DNA from: Rhodobacteraceae bacterium Alg231-30
Lineage (GTDB): Bacteria > Pseudomonadota > Alphaproteobacteria > Rhodobacterales > Rhodobacteraceae
DNA: 64,000 nt
Direction of reading: 5' to 3'
NCBI GenBank assembly: GCA_900143615.1
Contig: FREU01000005.1
Coordinates: forward strand, 290,238 to 354,237
The notes beneath the pieces were generated by a model that was not told the DNA's origin, did not search any database, and saw only the letters and a program-made list of their open reading frames with translations. Within the stretch, counting starts at the first letter, position 1; every line of letters starts with the position of its first letter. Below are positions 25,009 through 35,012 of the stretch, piece by piece. A program made the translations under genes and the position numbers.

Positions 25009-25803
25009 ATGCCAAAAGATACAATCTACACTGCCAAGCAAACCGATGCGGCTGGGCGTATTGATTACACGCCGCAGGAAGATGCGGTTTGGCGAGATCT
25101 GGTTGCGCAACAACAACCCGGGGTGGATCGGCTGGCGTCCAGGCTTTTCTTGAACGGCCAAAAAAGGCTGAACTTGCCAAGTGACCGCGTTCCGCAATGT
25201 GTTGAAATCTCCAAAACCCTGCTTGAATTGACAGGATGGCAAGTGGCGCCGGTGCCCGCCTTGATTGGTTTCGAAAGGTTCTTTCGGATGCTGTCAGAGA
25301 AAACATTTCCGGCCGCATCGTTCATTCGCAGCCGCGAAGATTTCGACTATATTGAAGAGCCTGATATCTTCCACGAAATCTACGGCCACACGCCTTTGCT
25401 CACAGATCCTCGTTTTGCCGAGTTTTCCCAGACCATCGGAGACATCGGACTTCGGTGTGAGAAATCTGACTTTTCGTGGCTTATCCGGCTCTATTGGTTC
25501 ACGATCGAATTCGGATTGATACGCGAAGGATCAGACGTCAAGGCCCTCGGGTCCGGTCTTGCTTCTTCCCCCGGAGAGCTTGCTCACTCGGTTCATGACC
25601 CATCAGTTATTCGCAAACCCTTTGATGTCATCGACATCCTGCGAACGCCCTACCGGATCGACATAAATCAACCGATCTACTTTGTTCTGGACGACGTGTC
25701 CCAGCTAATGGATGCGTCAAATCGTGATCTATTAGGGGATATCAAGCAAGCCAGAACCCTGGGCCTTCACGAACCAGTTTATCCCCCCAAAGAGAAGAAG
25801 TGA
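25009..25803 (+). CDS. phhA: Phenylalanine 4-monooxygenase
   Basis: PhhA hydroxylates phenylalanine to tyrosine using O2, tetrahydropterin and non-haem iron, opening phenylalanine breakdown. The 264-residue length is typical for bacterial enzymes, which lack the regulatory domain. The iron facial triad is visible: His122 and His127 in Phe-His-Glu-Ile-Tyr-Gly-His and Glu167 in Trp-Phe-Thr-Ile-Glu-Phe-Gly. Pro-Pro-Leu-type pterin-pocket residues appear as Pro-Leu-Leu-Thr-Asp-Pro. An SD GAGGG is 9 bases upstream. The pterin-recycling gene follows 9 bp later, and the divergent Lrp regulator is the likely controller. Confidence 0.95.
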   Translation: MPKDTIYTAKQTDAAGRIDYTPQEDAVWRDLVAQQQPGVDRLASRLFLNGQKRLNLPSDRVPQCVEISKTLLELTGWQVAPVPALIGFERFFRMLSEKTFPAASFIRSREDFDYIEEPDIFHEIYGHTPLLTDPRFAEFSQTIGDIGLRCEKSDFSWLIRLYWFTIEFGLIREGSDVKALGSGLASSPGELAHSVHDPSVIRKPFDVIDILRTPYRIDINQPIYFVLDDVSQLMDASNRDLLGDIKQARTLGLHEPVYPPKEKK

Positions 25804-25812
25804 GCAAGACAA

Positions 25813-26148
25813 ATGAGCGATCTAACACCTAAATCATGTCAAGCCTGCGAAAGCGGGACACCTCCGCTCAGCGAGCAGGATCAGGCAACACTGAAGGCAA
25901 AGCTGAATCCCGCTTGGGAGATCAACACCGAATCCCAGATACTGACCCGTACTTTCAAATTCCAGGCCTTTGCCAAAGCCGTCTACACAGCAAATCTGGC
26001 GGCTTACATCAGCGACAGCGAAGGCCACCATGCCGATGTTTCGTTTGGGTGGGGTTATTGCACAATCACTTATACGTCTCATGAACTCGGACGGCTTTCG
26101 GAAAATGATTTCATATGTGCAGCAAAGCTAGATGCAGTCACATCATAG
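25813..26148 (+). CDS. phhB: Pterin-4a-carbinolamine dehydratase
   Basis: PhhB dehydrates the 4a-hydroxy-pterin formed in each PhhA turnover so that the cofactor can be reduced again. The 111-residue chain has the family core: Phe-Lys-Phe-x-x-Phe, then Ser-Glu-Gly-His-His-Ala-Asp-Val and Val-Ser-Phe-Gly-Trp-Gly-Tyr, and Leu-Ser-Glu-Asn-Asp-Phe near the end. The two adjacent histidines are the catalytic ones. The usual Pro after His-His is replaced by Ala, a tolerated variation. The N-terminus has two cysteines (Cys-Gln-Ala-Cys), typical of some alphaproteobacterial forms. Second gene of the phhAB operon. Confidence 0.92.
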   Translation: MSDLTPKSCQACESGTPPLSEQDQATLKAKLNPAWEINTESQILTRTFKFQAFAKAVYTANLAAYISDSEGHHADVSFGWGYCTITYTSHELGRLSENDFICAAKLDAVTS

Positions 26149-26289
26149 AACCCAAGTCATAAAAAGTTTGCGGCACAGCAGCGCTCGCGTCCAGAGTACC
26201 TGATCCCAATTGGTGCACTAAACTCACTTGTTTGGAAATCGCGCCACCGATACGCTGAAAATCAAAATAATCCTCAGAAAGGACACGGA

Positions 26290-26832
26290 ATGCGAACATC
26301 CCTACTTTCTGCGCTGTTTTTCGGGGCAGCAAGCATCGCCGCCGCAGACGCGCCACAAGTCCCATCGCAAGCCCCCTATATTGTCCTGAGCGAAAACCAC
26401 GACGAACCGAACGGGTTTGGATTTTGCATCGATACATATGGACCGGGTCAATCCGACCTAATGCAAACCCATTCCTGCAAACCCGCCAGCGAAGGTGAGC
26501 CGCGCACCTATGCTGGCCATGACACACGTTTTCAATATGACGCCGACAGCTTGCAAGTCATGTCCTACGCCTTCGAAGGGTTCTGCATGCAGGTCTTGAT
26601 CGCCAGCGAAAAAGCCGAATTTGCGCTTCTGGAATGCAGCGATCATCCGCGCCAAAAATTTGTCTACAACGACGCGGATCAAACCCTCAGACTGAATGAA
26701 GACCAAGAGATATGCGTGACCGTGGCATCAGAAACGGTCCCTGCGGGTCCATGGGTAAAACGGGCACTGACATTGGAAGCCTGCGACAGTGCGGACGCCG
26801 CGCGACAGCAGTGGAGTGTCGTCGCCGAGTGA
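26290..26832 (+). CDS. Secreted beta-trefoil (ricin B-like) protein
   Basis: A 180-residue exported protein with a signal peptide of about 19 residues ending Ala-Ala-Ala-Asp. The mature part shows three similar segments, each with a Cys-centred strand and an aromatic end: Phe-Cys-Ile-Asp, Phe-Cys-Met-Gln-Val with Gln-Lys-Phe, and Ile-Cys-Val-Thr with Gln-Gln-Trp at the C-terminus. The Gln-x-Trp/Phe repeats and paired cysteines fit a ricin-type beta-trefoil, which usually binds sugars. The SD AAAGGACAC is strong. Function is unknown; it is monocistronic, 141 bp after phhB. Confidence 0.65.
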   Translation: MRTSLLSALFFGAASIAAADAPQVPSQAPYIVLSENHDEPNGFGFCIDTYGPGQSDLMQTHSCKPASEGEPRTYAGHDTRFQYDADSLQVMSYAFEGFCMQVLIASEKAEFALLECSDHPRQKFVYNDADQTLRLNEDQEICVTVASETVPAGPWVKRALTLEACDSADAARQQWSVVAE

Positions 26833-26932
26833 CTGCATCGCGGACGCGATCGGCTACATCTGCGCAAAACACACGAAACGGGGTTACGGGCCTTCGCCCT
26901 GCCCCATCAACACTCCCGTGTCCCTGATACGG

Positions 26933-28213
26933 TTAATGCATCTTCGATCGTATCCGCCGCACCATCCACCAGACCAACGCTACCACCGGCAGCGTGACAA
27001 GTGCTGTCACCATGCCTTTGGACAACTCTGTCGCCTCAACCAGCGGATAGGCTGCATAGCTCACCAGCGAGACCGCATAATAGCTGATCGCCACCACCGA
27101 CAGCCCTTCAACCGTCTCCTGCAAACGCAAGGCCGTTTGTGCGCGCTGATCCATACTTTCCAACAAGGCCTGGTTCTGAGCCGAGCGCGCCACCTCGACT
27201 TTGGTGCGCAACAGCTCCCCTGCGCGACTGGCCCGATCCGCCAGAGATTGCAGCCTGGATCGCGTCGAGGCCACAGTGCGCATTGCCGGATCATAGCGCC
27301 GGCTCATGAACTCGCCAAATAACTGCCGACCCAGAAAACGGTCCTCACGCAATACCTTGATGCGCTGGTTCACAATCGCCTCATACGCCTCGGTTGCGCC
27401 AAAGCGAAACGAGGTATCCGCGATCAGCTTTTCAATGTCACTGGACAACTCCAATAACGTTTCAAGTGTCGCATCCGCTTCTTCCTCAGAGGACCGTAAA
27501 TACCCCATCAACCGCGCGGTCTCAGCCTCAAGTTCCCCAAGCACATTGCTAATGGATTTGACCCGAAAATATCCCAACATCGACATCGTTTTATAGGTTT
27601 CGATCTCACATAGCCGCTGGACCACACGCCCCACGCGCCGTCGTCCCGTCTCGGCTGAGGCAAACACGGCCATGCGCAGATGTCCCGCCGGATCAATCCG
27701 AAAATCGGTGGCAACCACGCAAGATTGATCCAGCACATAGCTCACCGCCAGACTTTCGGGCACAAACCATTCCCCCATTGCCACGTCGATCACCGCATCT
27801 TCTGGCATGCGATCCACACGGATCAGCGCCGAGGTGATGCGCTTGCCAGGAGCGCGCGCAAGCCAGTCTTCCGGGAAAACTTCGAACTCTGCCGGATCAA
27901 ACGCCCGCGCGCTTAATCCCTCGGTGAACACCGTATATGTCACAAATTCCGCATGCTGCTCCCATTTCAGCATATGCCGCCCGATCATTCCGGAATAATG
28001 CGTCGCGCCGGGCTGTGGATGAGCAGCCCCATGGCGGTCTAACAAGTCACACAAATGCGCCAAATCGGTGTCGCCAATTTGCCCAACAGCATCTTTCGGT
28101 TTGCGGATCGCCAAAAACACCGCGCCACACGGTACTTCCAACGTCGGAAATGGCCGCGCATGCAGTTCATTGGCCAATTTGTACCGCAACGGATGGTCCT
28201 GAATGGGCGTCAT
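26933..28213 (-). CDS. DUF3422 family membrane-anchored protein
   Basis: A 426-residue protein of the DUF3422 family, widespread in Alphaproteobacteria and uncharacterised. The start has Leu-Ala-Asn-Glu-Leu-His-Ala-Arg-Pro-Phe, a recurrent family block. Residues about 200-350 are rich in Glu/Arg and predicted helical. The C-terminus has two hydrophobic segments (about 365-390 and 395-415) ending in a basic tail, so the protein is likely anchored in the inner membrane with its large N-terminal part in the cytoplasm. SD AGGAGAG is clear. It is monocistronic and convergent with the beta-trefoil gene. Confidence 0.85.
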   Translation of the reverse strand: MTPIQDHPLRYKLANELHARPFPTLEVPCGAVFLAIRKPKDAVGQIGDTDLAHLCDLLDRHGAAHPQPGATHYSGMIGRHMLKWEQHAEFVTYTVFTEGLSARAFDPAEFEVFPEDWLARAPGKRITSALIRVDRMPEDAVIDVAMGEWFVPESLAVSYVLDQSCVVATDFRIDPAGHLRMAVFASAETGRRRVGRVVQRLCEIETYKTMSMLGYFRVKSISNVLGELEAETARLMGYLRSSEEEADATLETLLELSSDIEKLIADTSFRFGATEAYEAIVNQRIKVLREDRFLGRQLFGEFMSRRYDPAMRTVASTRSRLQSLADRASRAGELLRTKVEVARSAQNQALLESMDQRAQTALRLQETVEGLSVVAISYYAVSLVSYAAYPLVEATELSKGMVTALVTLPVVALVWWMVRRIRSKMH

Positions 28214-28414
28214 TTTACTCTCCTCATCCGCCGCACCCTATCCGAATTGGAAAACATGTAAAGAAATCATTTGTTTCAATGAGTTAGCGGAATACAACGG
28301 CATACAGTCGAGAATTTCGAGCACAGCCAGCACTCTGCGCCAAGGCGCAAGTCACCAAAGCCATTGAAAAAATTCGCAAGCCTATCTAAAACCACAAACG
28401 CATCTCATTAGAGG

Positions 28415-28556
28415 TGCACGTTCTCAGGGCGGGGCGAAATTCCCCACCGGCGGTAAGCAGCTCTCTGTAAGCCCGCGAGCGCCTCTCACCATGAGAGGGT
28501 CAGCAGATCAGGTGTAACTCCTGAGCCGACGGTCATAGTCCGGATGAAAGAGAGCG
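28415..28556 (+). ncRNA. FMN riboswitch (RFN element)
   Basis: The region carries the conserved RFN blocks in order: TTCTCAGGGCGGGG, TTCCCCACCGGCGGTA, AGCCCGCGAGC, GGTCAGCAGA, CCTGAGCCGACGGT, and CATAGTCCGGATGAAAGAGA. A variable arm (CCTCTCACCATGAGAGG) sits between the third and fourth blocks. This aptamer binds FMN and shuts down downstream expression. It lies 85 bp before the transporter gene, so that gene should be induced when flavin is scarce. Confidence 0.96.
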
Positions 28557-28640
28557 GAGAAGCGTCACGGCGTTCATGCGACCGTGCGCTTGTCCTGTCT
28601 GCCTTGGGTTATGTGCGTCAAGAAAGAAGGACAAAACGCC

Positions 28641-29525
28641 ATGACTCGGTTTTTACCAACACTCACTCCGACCACCGCCGGAGCCATATTGATGATCGCT
28701 GCGGGGCTGCTGTTCGCGCTGATCAACACGCTTGTACAATACGGGGCCATGACGATGGGCCTGCCGCCAGCCCGCATCGCATTCTGGCAGTATCTCATTG
28801 CCACACTCTGGCTGCTACCTTGGGTGCTTTGGCGCTATCCCAACGCACTGCGAACACAGGCCTTCGGCAAACATGTCCTGCGCGTTGGCTTTGCCGTAAT
28901 CGGTGTTCAATTCTGGATCACAGGTCTTGCATATGTGCCGATCTGGCAGGCTATCGCGCTGATTATGCTCTCGCCTTTCTTTGTCACCGCGATGGCAGGT
29001 CTCTGGCTGGGCGAAGAGGTCTCAGCGCACCGCTGGGCTGCGGTTGTCACAGGCTTTTTCGGCGGGGCCCTCATTCTTGCGCCTTGGTCAGATGCCTTTA
29101 CCGTCCATGCTCTCCTGCCTGTTGGGGCCGCCATTTTCTGGGGATTGGTTAGCTTGATGACCAAAGAGATGTCTCAGCGCGAAAGCCCTGCGGCTCTTAC
29201 ACTCTATCTGCTCCTGCTGCTCACGCCGATCAACGCAGGTCTTGGTTTGAGCGTGGGTCTGATGTTGGATGCGACGTCCGCGACCCTGCTGCTTGGCGCA
29301 GGGCTGCTCACCGCGCTGGCGCAATACTTTCTGGCCCGCGCTTATAGCATCGCCGACGCCGCCTACCTTCAGCCGTTTGACCACCTTAAATTGCCCTTCA
29401 ACGTTGTGTTGGGATTTGCTGTCTTCGGCTACGCCCCTCCTGGCAACCTCTGGCTCGGCGCGGCTCTCATTGTGGGGGCGTCAATGGCGCTCGTGCATCA
29501 GGAGGCCCGACTAAAACCTGCGTAA
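28641..29525 (+). CDS. ribN: EamA/DMT-family transporter, probable riboflavin importer (RibN-like)
   Basis: A 294-residue integral membrane protein with about ten hydrophobic segments and two EamA repeats. The start at 28641 follows GAAGGA; a longer frame from 28584 overlaps the riboswitch expression platform and has no SD. Family members carry metabolites; those under an FMN riboswitch in alphaproteobacteria have been described as RibN riboflavin importers. The riboswitch directly upstream is the main support for the substrate. No riboflavin-synthesis gene is next to it, which fits an uptake role. The call on substrate is inferred from regulation. Confidence 0.82.
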   Translation: MTRFLPTLTPTTAGAILMIAAGLLFALINTLVQYGAMTMGLPPARIAFWQYLIATLWLLPWVLWRYPNALRTQAFGKHVLRVGFAVIGVQFWITGLAYVPIWQAIALIMLSPFFVTAMAGLWLGEEVSAHRWAAVVTGFFGGALILAPWSDAFTVHALLPVGAAIFWGLVSLMTKEMSQRESPAALTLYLLLLLTPINAGLGLSVGLMLDATSATLLLGAGLLTALAQYFLARAYSIADAAYLQPFDHLKLPFNVVLGFAVFGYAPPGNLWLGAALIVGASMALVHQEARLKPA

Positions 29526-29719
29526 AGGCTTTAACATCTTCCCAATAAATAGGTCGCCCTTCACGTCATGGGGGGCGGCTCTAATAGATTTCTAGTGTCT
29601 CAACGGAAGTCTCCAGAAATATTTCACCGCCAAAGAATTCACCAGGAGTTTCGTAGCGGCGCAAAGCTGCCGGAGCCCCTGAGCCATCAAAGAAAACCAC
29701 CGGCCAAGGCTATTTTCCT

Positions 29720-29731
29720 TTTCAATTGAAA
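29720..29731. promoter_or_regulatory. 12-bp palindrome upstream of benE (candidate operator)
   Basis: TTTCAATTGAAA is a perfect 12-bp palindrome 72 bp before the BenE-type gene, in an AT-rich stretch of the 278-bp gap after the transporter gene. A regulator site is possible, but short AT-rich palindromes arise by chance. Confidence 0.25.
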
Positions 29732-29803
29732 CAATGACGGCACTGGTTTCCAATTGCTTGTTCTGTAAAACAACATCACCACACAATTTTAAGGCTTCCC
29801 ACC

Positions 29804-30973
29804 ATGCTTCGCGACCTTTCCCCACCGGCGGTCTATATGGGACTGCTTGCCGCTTTTGTGGGCTATTCCGCCTCCTTCGCGATTGTTTTGGCGGGCATAA
29901 CCGCCATGGGGGCAAGCGAAGCTCAGGCGGCAACCGGATTGTTCTTTGCCACTATCGGCATGGGCGTGGGTAGCATCTGGTTGCCTGCCGTGACCCGCAT
30001 TCCAGCTGCGGTAGCGTGGTCCACACCCGGGGCTGCCTTTTTGGCCGCGACCTCAGCCTTAGTTGGCGGCTTTGGTGAAGCGGTTGGCGCGTTGATGTGC
30101 TGCGGCGCATTGATTGTCGTCACGGGATTTGTACCCGCCCTCGGGCGCATTGTCTCCGCCATTCCCAAACCGATTGCCAATGCCTTGCTTGCCGGTGTTT
30201 TGCTCAAATTATGTTTCGCTCCGGCCGTCGCGCTGGGATCTATTCCCCTGCTGGTTTTACCCGTTCTTCTGGCGTGGCTCATTGGTCTGATCTGGAATCG
30301 GCTTGCTGCGATGCCTCTGGCGGTAATCGCCTTCCTTGTGGTGCTCTATTTTGCAGTTGATACCTCACCCGCGGCTCTGCCCACCGACACATCGTGGTTG
30401 CCAAATTTAACACCCGCCGCCCCTATCTTTACGCTCCAGTCTGTCTTCTCCATCGCGTTGCCGCTCTATCTGGTCACCATGGCGGGTCAGAACATCCCCG
30501 GTTTTGCGGTACTGGAGTTGAATAGCTATAGCGTGCAACGCCAACCCTTGCTGCGTAAAACCGGCATTGTCAGCCTTTTGATCGCCCCGTTTGGCGCCAT
30601 TCCTGTCAACATGTCCGCAATCACCGCCGCCATGATGGCTGGAGAAGACGCAGGGCGTGACCCTAAAACCCGCTACTGGGCCGCAATCATTTCCGGCATT
30701 GCCTATGTCTTGCTTGCCTTTGCCGCAGGGTTTGTCACCACATTGGCCAACCTCGCCCCTGCCGCATTGATCACCGCCGTCGCGGGTCTTGCCTTGATCC
30801 CTGCATTGGTGAGCGCCATCTCTGCGGCCTTTAGCGACCCCAAACAGGTAGAAGCCCCCGCCCTGACATTCCTGATCGCAGCAAGCGGCATGTCGCTCTT
30901 TGGTGTGAGCGGCGCGTTCTGGGCGGTCATTGTCGGCGCGATTGTCTGGGGCGCAAAAAACCTGTCTCGATAG
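29804..30973 (+). CDS. Benzoate/H+ symporter family (BenE) protein
   Basis: A 389-residue protein with about twelve membrane segments, matching the BenE aromatic-acid/proton symporter family. The N-terminal Tyr-Ser-Ala-Ser-Phe-Ala-Ile-Val-Leu and Trp-Ser-Thr-Pro-Gly-Ala-Ala-Phe-Leu are typical, as is Ala-Gly-Gln-Asn-Ile-Pro-Gly-Phe-Ala-Val-Leu near residue 227 and Pro-Val-Asn-Met-Ser-Ala-Ile-Thr-Ala-Ala. An AAGG SD precedes the start. No benzoate-degradation gene is adjacent, so the substrate may be benzoate or another organic acid. It ends at a shared bidirectional terminator with pntB. Confidence 0.88.
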   Translation: MLRDLSPPAVYMGLLAAFVGYSASFAIVLAGITAMGASEAQAATGLFFATIGMGVGSIWLPAVTRIPAAVAWSTPGAAFLAATSALVGGFGEAVGALMCCGALIVVTGFVPALGRIVSAIPKPIANALLAGVLLKLCFAPAVALGSIPLLVLPVLLAWLIGLIWNRLAAMPLAVIAFLVVLYFAVDTSPAALPTDTSWLPNLTPAAPIFTLQSVFSIALPLYLVTMAGQNIPGFAVLELNSYSVQRQPLLRKTGIVSLLIAPFGAIPVNMSAITAAMMAGEDAGRDPKTRYWAAIISGIAYVLLAFAAGFVTTLANLAPAALITAVAGLALIPALVSAISAAFSDPKQVEAPALTFLIAASGMSLFGVSGAFWAVIVGAIVWGAKNLSR

Positions 30974-31042
30974 AGTGGTCGGGGGCTGCGGCTTCAGACC
31001 AGCCCAGATACCCCAGCACAACGGCTCGATCCCCCCAACAAA

Positions 31043-31074
31043 AAAGGCGCCCCAATCGGGACGCCTTTATCTTT
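31043..31074. terminator. Bidirectional terminator between benE and pntB
   Basis: AAAGGCG (31043-31049) and CCC (31051-31053) pair with GGG (31058-31060) and CGCCTTT (31062-31068) with one mismatch and a 4-base loop. T-rich tracts follow on both strands (minus: CCTTTTTTG; plus: ATCTTTTTG), 17 bp after the pntB stop. Confidence 0.8.
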
Positions 31075-31090
31075 TTGATCCTCTGAGTAC

Positions 31091-32524
31091 TTACTCAATC
31101 AGACCCAATAGTTTGTCCAGAGACGCCTTCGCATCGCCATAGAACATGCGCGTGTTCTCCTTAAAGAACAGCGGGTTCTCAATGCCCGAATAGCCAGTCC
31201 CCTGACCACGCTTGGACACAAACACCTGCTTGGCTTTCCAGCATTCCAGCACTGGCATACCCGCGATCGGACTGTTCGGATCTTCCTGTGCAGCCGGATT
31301 CACGATGTCGTTTGAGCCGATCACAATCGCCACATCTGTGTCCGGGAAATCGTCGTTGATTTCATCCATTTCCAGCACGATGTCATATGGCACCTTGGCC
31401 TCTGCTAAGAGCACGTTCATATGGCCAGGCAAACGCCCCGCAACAGGGTGGATCGCAAAGCGAACCTCTTTACCCTTGGCGCGCAAACGACGGGTCAGCT
31501 CAGCGACGTTTTGCTGTGCCTGCGCCACCGCCATGCCGTAGCCTGGAATGATAACCACACTGTCTGCTTCATCCAACGCAGTTGCCACACCATCAGCTTC
31601 AATCGCGATCTGCTCGCCTTCCACTTCCATGGCCGGACCCGTTGTGCCGCCAAAGCCGCCCAAAATGACCGAAACAAACGAGCGGTTCATCGCCTTACAC
31701 ATGATGTAGCTCAGGATCGCCCCAGACGAACCCACCAGCGCCCCAACGACAATCAACAGATCGTTGCCAAGGCTGAAACCAATCGCAGCCGCGGCCCAAC
31801 CCGAATAGGAGTTCAGCATCGATACCACCACGGGCATATCCGCGCCGCCAATACCCATGATCAGGTGATAGCCGATGAACAGCGCCATGGCCGTCATCAG
31901 GATCAGCGGCAGCAAACCACCGGTGTTGCAATACCAGATCAAGCTGAGCACCGAAATCGCCGCCGCAGACGCGTTCAGCATATGCCCACCAGGCAGTTTG
32001 GTCGCATTTGAGGTCAGTTTGCCCGACAGCTTGCCATACGCCACCACAGAGCCAGTAAAGGTCACCGCCCCGATGAAGACACCCAAGAACAGCTCAACCC
32101 GCAGGATGCCGATCTCAACGCCGTCTTTCTTGGCCAGAAGCGCTGCAAAACCTTCCAGAGTTTTCTTGGTGGCATCATCCATTGCCATGACACGGCCCAG
32201 CTCAATATGCGCAATCAAGCCCACAAAAACCGCCGCCAGACCAACCAGCGCGTGCATACCGGCCACAAGCTCCGGCATCTGGGTCATCTCGACCTTGCTG
32301 GCCAGCTGATACCCAATCGCGCCACCGGCTGCGATCAGGATAATAGACAGCCACCACAGCCCCGCTCCAGGGCCAATGAGTGTGGCGAACACGGCCAATC
32401 CCATGCCCACGATGCCGTACCATACCGCGCGTTTCGCGCTCTCTTGTCCGCTCAAACCGCCAAGTGACAGGATGAAAAGGACAGCCGCAACCACATAGGC
32501 CGCTGTTGTAAATCCAAAGTCCAT
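31091..32524 (-). CDS. pntB: NAD(P) transhydrogenase subunit beta
   Basis: PntB is the membrane and NADP(H)-binding subunit of the proton-pumping transhydrogenase that makes NADPH from NADH. The 477 residues have eight to nine membrane helices in the first 290, then the NADP-binding domain III with [12 protein letters not shown] and [12 protein letters not shown]. [10 protein letters not shown] contacts the nicotinamide end. The SD AAGGAGG is strong. It follows pntA by 12 bp in one operon. Confidence 0.96.
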   Translation of the reverse strand: MDFGFTTAAYVVAAVLFILSLGGLSGQESAKRAVWYGIVGMGLAVFATLIGPGAGLWWLSIILIAAGGAIGYQLASKVEMTQMPELVAGMHALVGLAAVFVGLIAHIELGRVMAMDDATKKTLEGFAALLAKKDGVEIGILRVELFLGVFIGAVTFTGSVVAYGKLSGKLTSNATKLPGGHMLNASAAAISVLSLIWYCNTGGLLPLILMTAMALFIGYHLIMGIGGADMPVVVSMLNSYSGWAAAAIGFSLGNDLLIVVGALVGSSGAILSYIMCKAMNRSFVSVILGGFGGTTGPAMEVEGEQIAIEADGVATALDEADSVVIIPGYGMAVAQAQQNVAELTRRLRAKGKEVRFAIHPVAGRLPGHMNVLLAEAKVPYDIVLEMDEINDDFPDTDVAIVIGSNDIVNPAAQEDPNSPIAGMPVLECWKAKQVFVSKRGQGTGYSGIENPLFFKENTRMFYGDAKASLDKLLGLIE

Positions 32525-32536
32525 TTTCCCGCCTCC

Positions 32537-34108
32537 TTAAGATTTCTGGAACATGGCGAGCATGCGCCGGGTGACAAGGAAGCCGCCGAAGATGTTGATA
32601 CCAGCCATAAAGACCGACAACGCCGCCAGCAGGATCACCAAGAAGCTGCCCGATCCGATCTGCATCAGCGCCCCCAGAATAATGATCGATGAAATCGCAT
32701 TGGTCACCGCCATCAGCGGTGTGTGCAAGCTGTGCGCCACACCCCAGATAACCTGGAAGCCAACAAACACGGCTAGTACAAACACGATAAAGTGCTGCAT
32801 GAAGCTGGCCGGCGCCACGAGGCCAACACCAAGGATCAACGCACCACCAACAGCCAGCAAAGTCACCTGCTGTTTGGTCTGCGCCTTAAACGCCGCAACT
32901 TCGGCCGCACGTTTTTCTTCTGCTGTCAGTTCCGGCACCACCTCTTTGGGTTTCGCCGCAATCGCCGCCACTTTGGGCGGTGGGGGTGGGAATGTGATCT
33001 CACCTTCAAAGGCCACAGTCGAGCCACGGATCACGTCGTCTTCCATGTCGTGATTGATCTGACCGTCTTTTTCAGGGGTCAGGTCGGTCATCATGTGACG
33101 GATGTTGGTCGCATAAAGCGTCGAAGACTGTGCGGCCATGCGGCTTGGGAAATCGGTGTAACCGATGATGGTCACGCCATTTTCAGTGACGATTTTCTCG
33201 TCCATCACGGTCAACTTACAGTTGCCGCCCTTTTCCGCAGCCAGATCGACGATTACCGATCCGGGCTTCATCGCGGCAACCATGTCTTCGGTCCACAGCT
33301 CAGGGGCTTCGCGGTTCGGGATCAGCGCCGTGGTGATCACGATATCGACCTCAGGGGCCAGTTCACGGAACTTCGCCAGCTGCGCTTCGCGGAACTCGGG
33401 GCTGGACACCGCCGCATAACCGCCAGTGGCCGCGCCATCGGCCTGCTCTTCTTCAAAATCGAGATAGACGAACTCGGCGCCCATCGATTCCACTTGCTCG
33501 GCCACTTCGGGACGCACATCAAACGCCAAAGTGATGGCGCCGAGACTTGTAGATGTACCAATCGCGGCCAATCCGGCCACGCCTGCACCCACAACCAGAA
33601 CCTTGGCTGGCGGCACTTTACCGGCGGCAGTGATCTGACCGGTAAAGAAGCGGCCAAAGTTGTTACCGGCTTCGATAACCGCGCGATAACCAGCGATGTT
33701 TGCCATCGAGCTGAGCGCGTCCATCTTTTGAGCGCGCGAAATCCGTGGCACCATTTCCATGGCGATCACATTTGCGCCCTTGGCTTTGGCAGCCTCCATG
33801 CCAGCGTCATTCGCGGCAGGGTTAAAGAACGAAATGAGTGTCTTGCCTTTGGTCAGACGCTTTAGTTCTGTCTCATTGGGCTGGCGCACTTTGGCGACGA
33901 TATCCACGGACTTCCACAAAGCTGCAGGTGTTTTGATCACCTCAACTCCGGCGTCCTTATAGGCAGCATCTGAAAAACCAGCCGCAGCCCCCGCGCCCGC
34001 TTCGATGGCGCATTCATATCCCAGTTTCATAAGTTGTTTGGCGGAATCCGGCGTCATCGCGACCCGATTTTCTCCGTCAAACACCTCCTTAGGTGTCCCG
34101 ATCTTCAC
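32537..34108 (-). CDS. pntA: NAD(P) transhydrogenase subunit alpha
   Basis: PntA binds NAD(H) in domain I and carries part of the membrane domain. It starts Lys-Ile-Gly-Thr-Pro-Lys-Glu, the standard beginning, on a GTG with GGGGAG upstream. Nucleotide-binding [13 protein letters not shown] is at about 170-182. A linker rich in proline and alanine (about 370-395) separates domain I from four membrane helices. The 523-residue length shows that the alpha1 and alpha2 parts are fused as in Escherichia coli, whereas many Rhodobacterales have them split into three genes. Confidence 0.96.
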   Translation of the reverse strand: MKIGTPKEVFDGENRVAMTPDSAKQLMKLGYECAIEAGAGAAAGFSDAAYKDAGVEVIKTPAALWKSVDIVAKVRQPNETELKRLTKGKTLISFFNPAANDAGMEAAKAKGANVIAMEMVPRISRAQKMDALSSMANIAGYRAVIEAGNNFGRFFTGQITAAGKVPPAKVLVVGAGVAGLAAIGTSTSLGAITLAFDVRPEVAEQVESMGAEFVYLDFEEEQADGAATGGYAAVSSPEFREAQLAKFRELAPEVDIVITTALIPNREAPELWTEDMVAAMKPGSVIVDLAAEKGGNCKLTVMDEKIVTENGVTIIGYTDFPSRMAAQSSTLYATNIRHMMTDLTPEKDGQINHDMEDDVIRGSTVAFEGEITFPPPPPKVAAIAAKPKEVVPELTAEEKRAAEVAAFKAQTKQQVTLLAVGGALILGVGLVAPASFMQHFIVFVLAVFVGFQVIWGVAHSLHTPLMAVTNAISSIIILGALMQIGSGSFLVILLAALSVFMAGINIFGGFLVTRRMLAMFQKS

Positions 34109-34242
34109 GTTTCAAGTCTCCCCTCGATCATGGAGCAATAATATTTCTCGCAACCCATGCTGCGCTTGCACAATGTTTTAACGTCAAGGCGTATGCAGCA
34201 CAAGCAAACAGGTTACGCCCGTAGTTCTACGACGCAACGACA

Positions 34243-34695
34243 TCACAACCACCGCCGCGTCTTTTGACAATAGCGCGCAAAATCTGCGCGAAACTTCCGC
34301 CGCAAGCGGTTCTCTTCTGGCACGACAAAGCGCCTCTCCAATATCCACAATAAGATCGGCACCAGCGCCAGCGAGGGCACGGCGTCCCAATACAAAATAA
34401 ATCCGGTCAAGATCATCAGATCCCCCAGATAAATCGGATTGCGCGAGCGGCTGAAAATACCGCTCTGCACAAGGCTATCTGCCTCACGGTGCGGAATGAC
34501 GGTGGTCTTCTGGCGGCGCATCTCATGCACAGCCAATGCCATCAGCACCACACCGCCGCCAACCAGCAAACCGCCCAAGAATTGTGACCACGCCCCACCA
34601 AGGCTTAGCCCCAACGAATAGTAGCTCGCCTGCACCCAAGCCAGCACCAAGGCAGCAATCAACCAAATGGGGGGAATGTCCAGCCAGCGCATCAT
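34243..34695 (-). CDS. Isoprenylcysteine carboxyl methyltransferase-like membrane protein
   Basis: A 150-residue integral membrane protein of the ICMT/PEMT-like methyltransferase group. It has three or four hydrophobic segments and the C-terminal pattern Ser-Arg-Asn-Pro-Ile-Tyr-Leu-Gly-Asp, a cofactor-binding signature of this group, followed by Val-Pro-Glu-Glu-Asn-Arg-Leu-Arg and Tyr-Cys-Gln-Lys-Thr-Arg-Arg-Trp-Leu. A methyl acceptor (lipid, protein or small molecule) cannot be told from sequence. The start at 34695 was chosen because AAGGA lies upstream; an earlier in-frame start adds 16 charged residues. It is divergent from the SDR gene. Confidence 0.75.
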   Translation of the reverse strand: MMRWLDIPPIWLIAALVLAWVQASYYSLGLSLGGAWSQFLGGLLVGGGVVLMALAVHEMRRQKTTVIPHREADSLVQSGIFSRSRNPIYLGDLMILTGFILYWDAVPSLALVPILLWILERRFVVPEENRLRRKFRADFARYCQKTRRWL

Positions 34696-35012
34696 CGTGG
34701 CCTCATCCTTGGCGCGCGGCACAAAAACCGCAGCATCCCGCACGTTTAGGCGCGGGTATGGGACAAGTCAGACAAGTGTCACGGCACATCATAGATCGGC
34801 TATGGACCAACCGCGCCTCCGTTTCAAGACGGCAGCGCGTCGCAAGGCCGGATAAGAGCAATCATGCCCGCTAATCCTGCAATCTTGGAAAATAATCCCT
34901 GATAATTCATCGCAAAAACACCAAAGTGACGGAGCGACATTTTCTTGTGTCACGCTTGCCACATCGCCCCCCTCCCCTAAGCTCATGAAAACATCTTTGG
35001 GAGAATGACATC

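Noticed and set aside
32792-33865. Open frame on the plus strand across pntA
   Set aside because: Shadow of the pntA gene; no start signal and a His/Arg-rich product.
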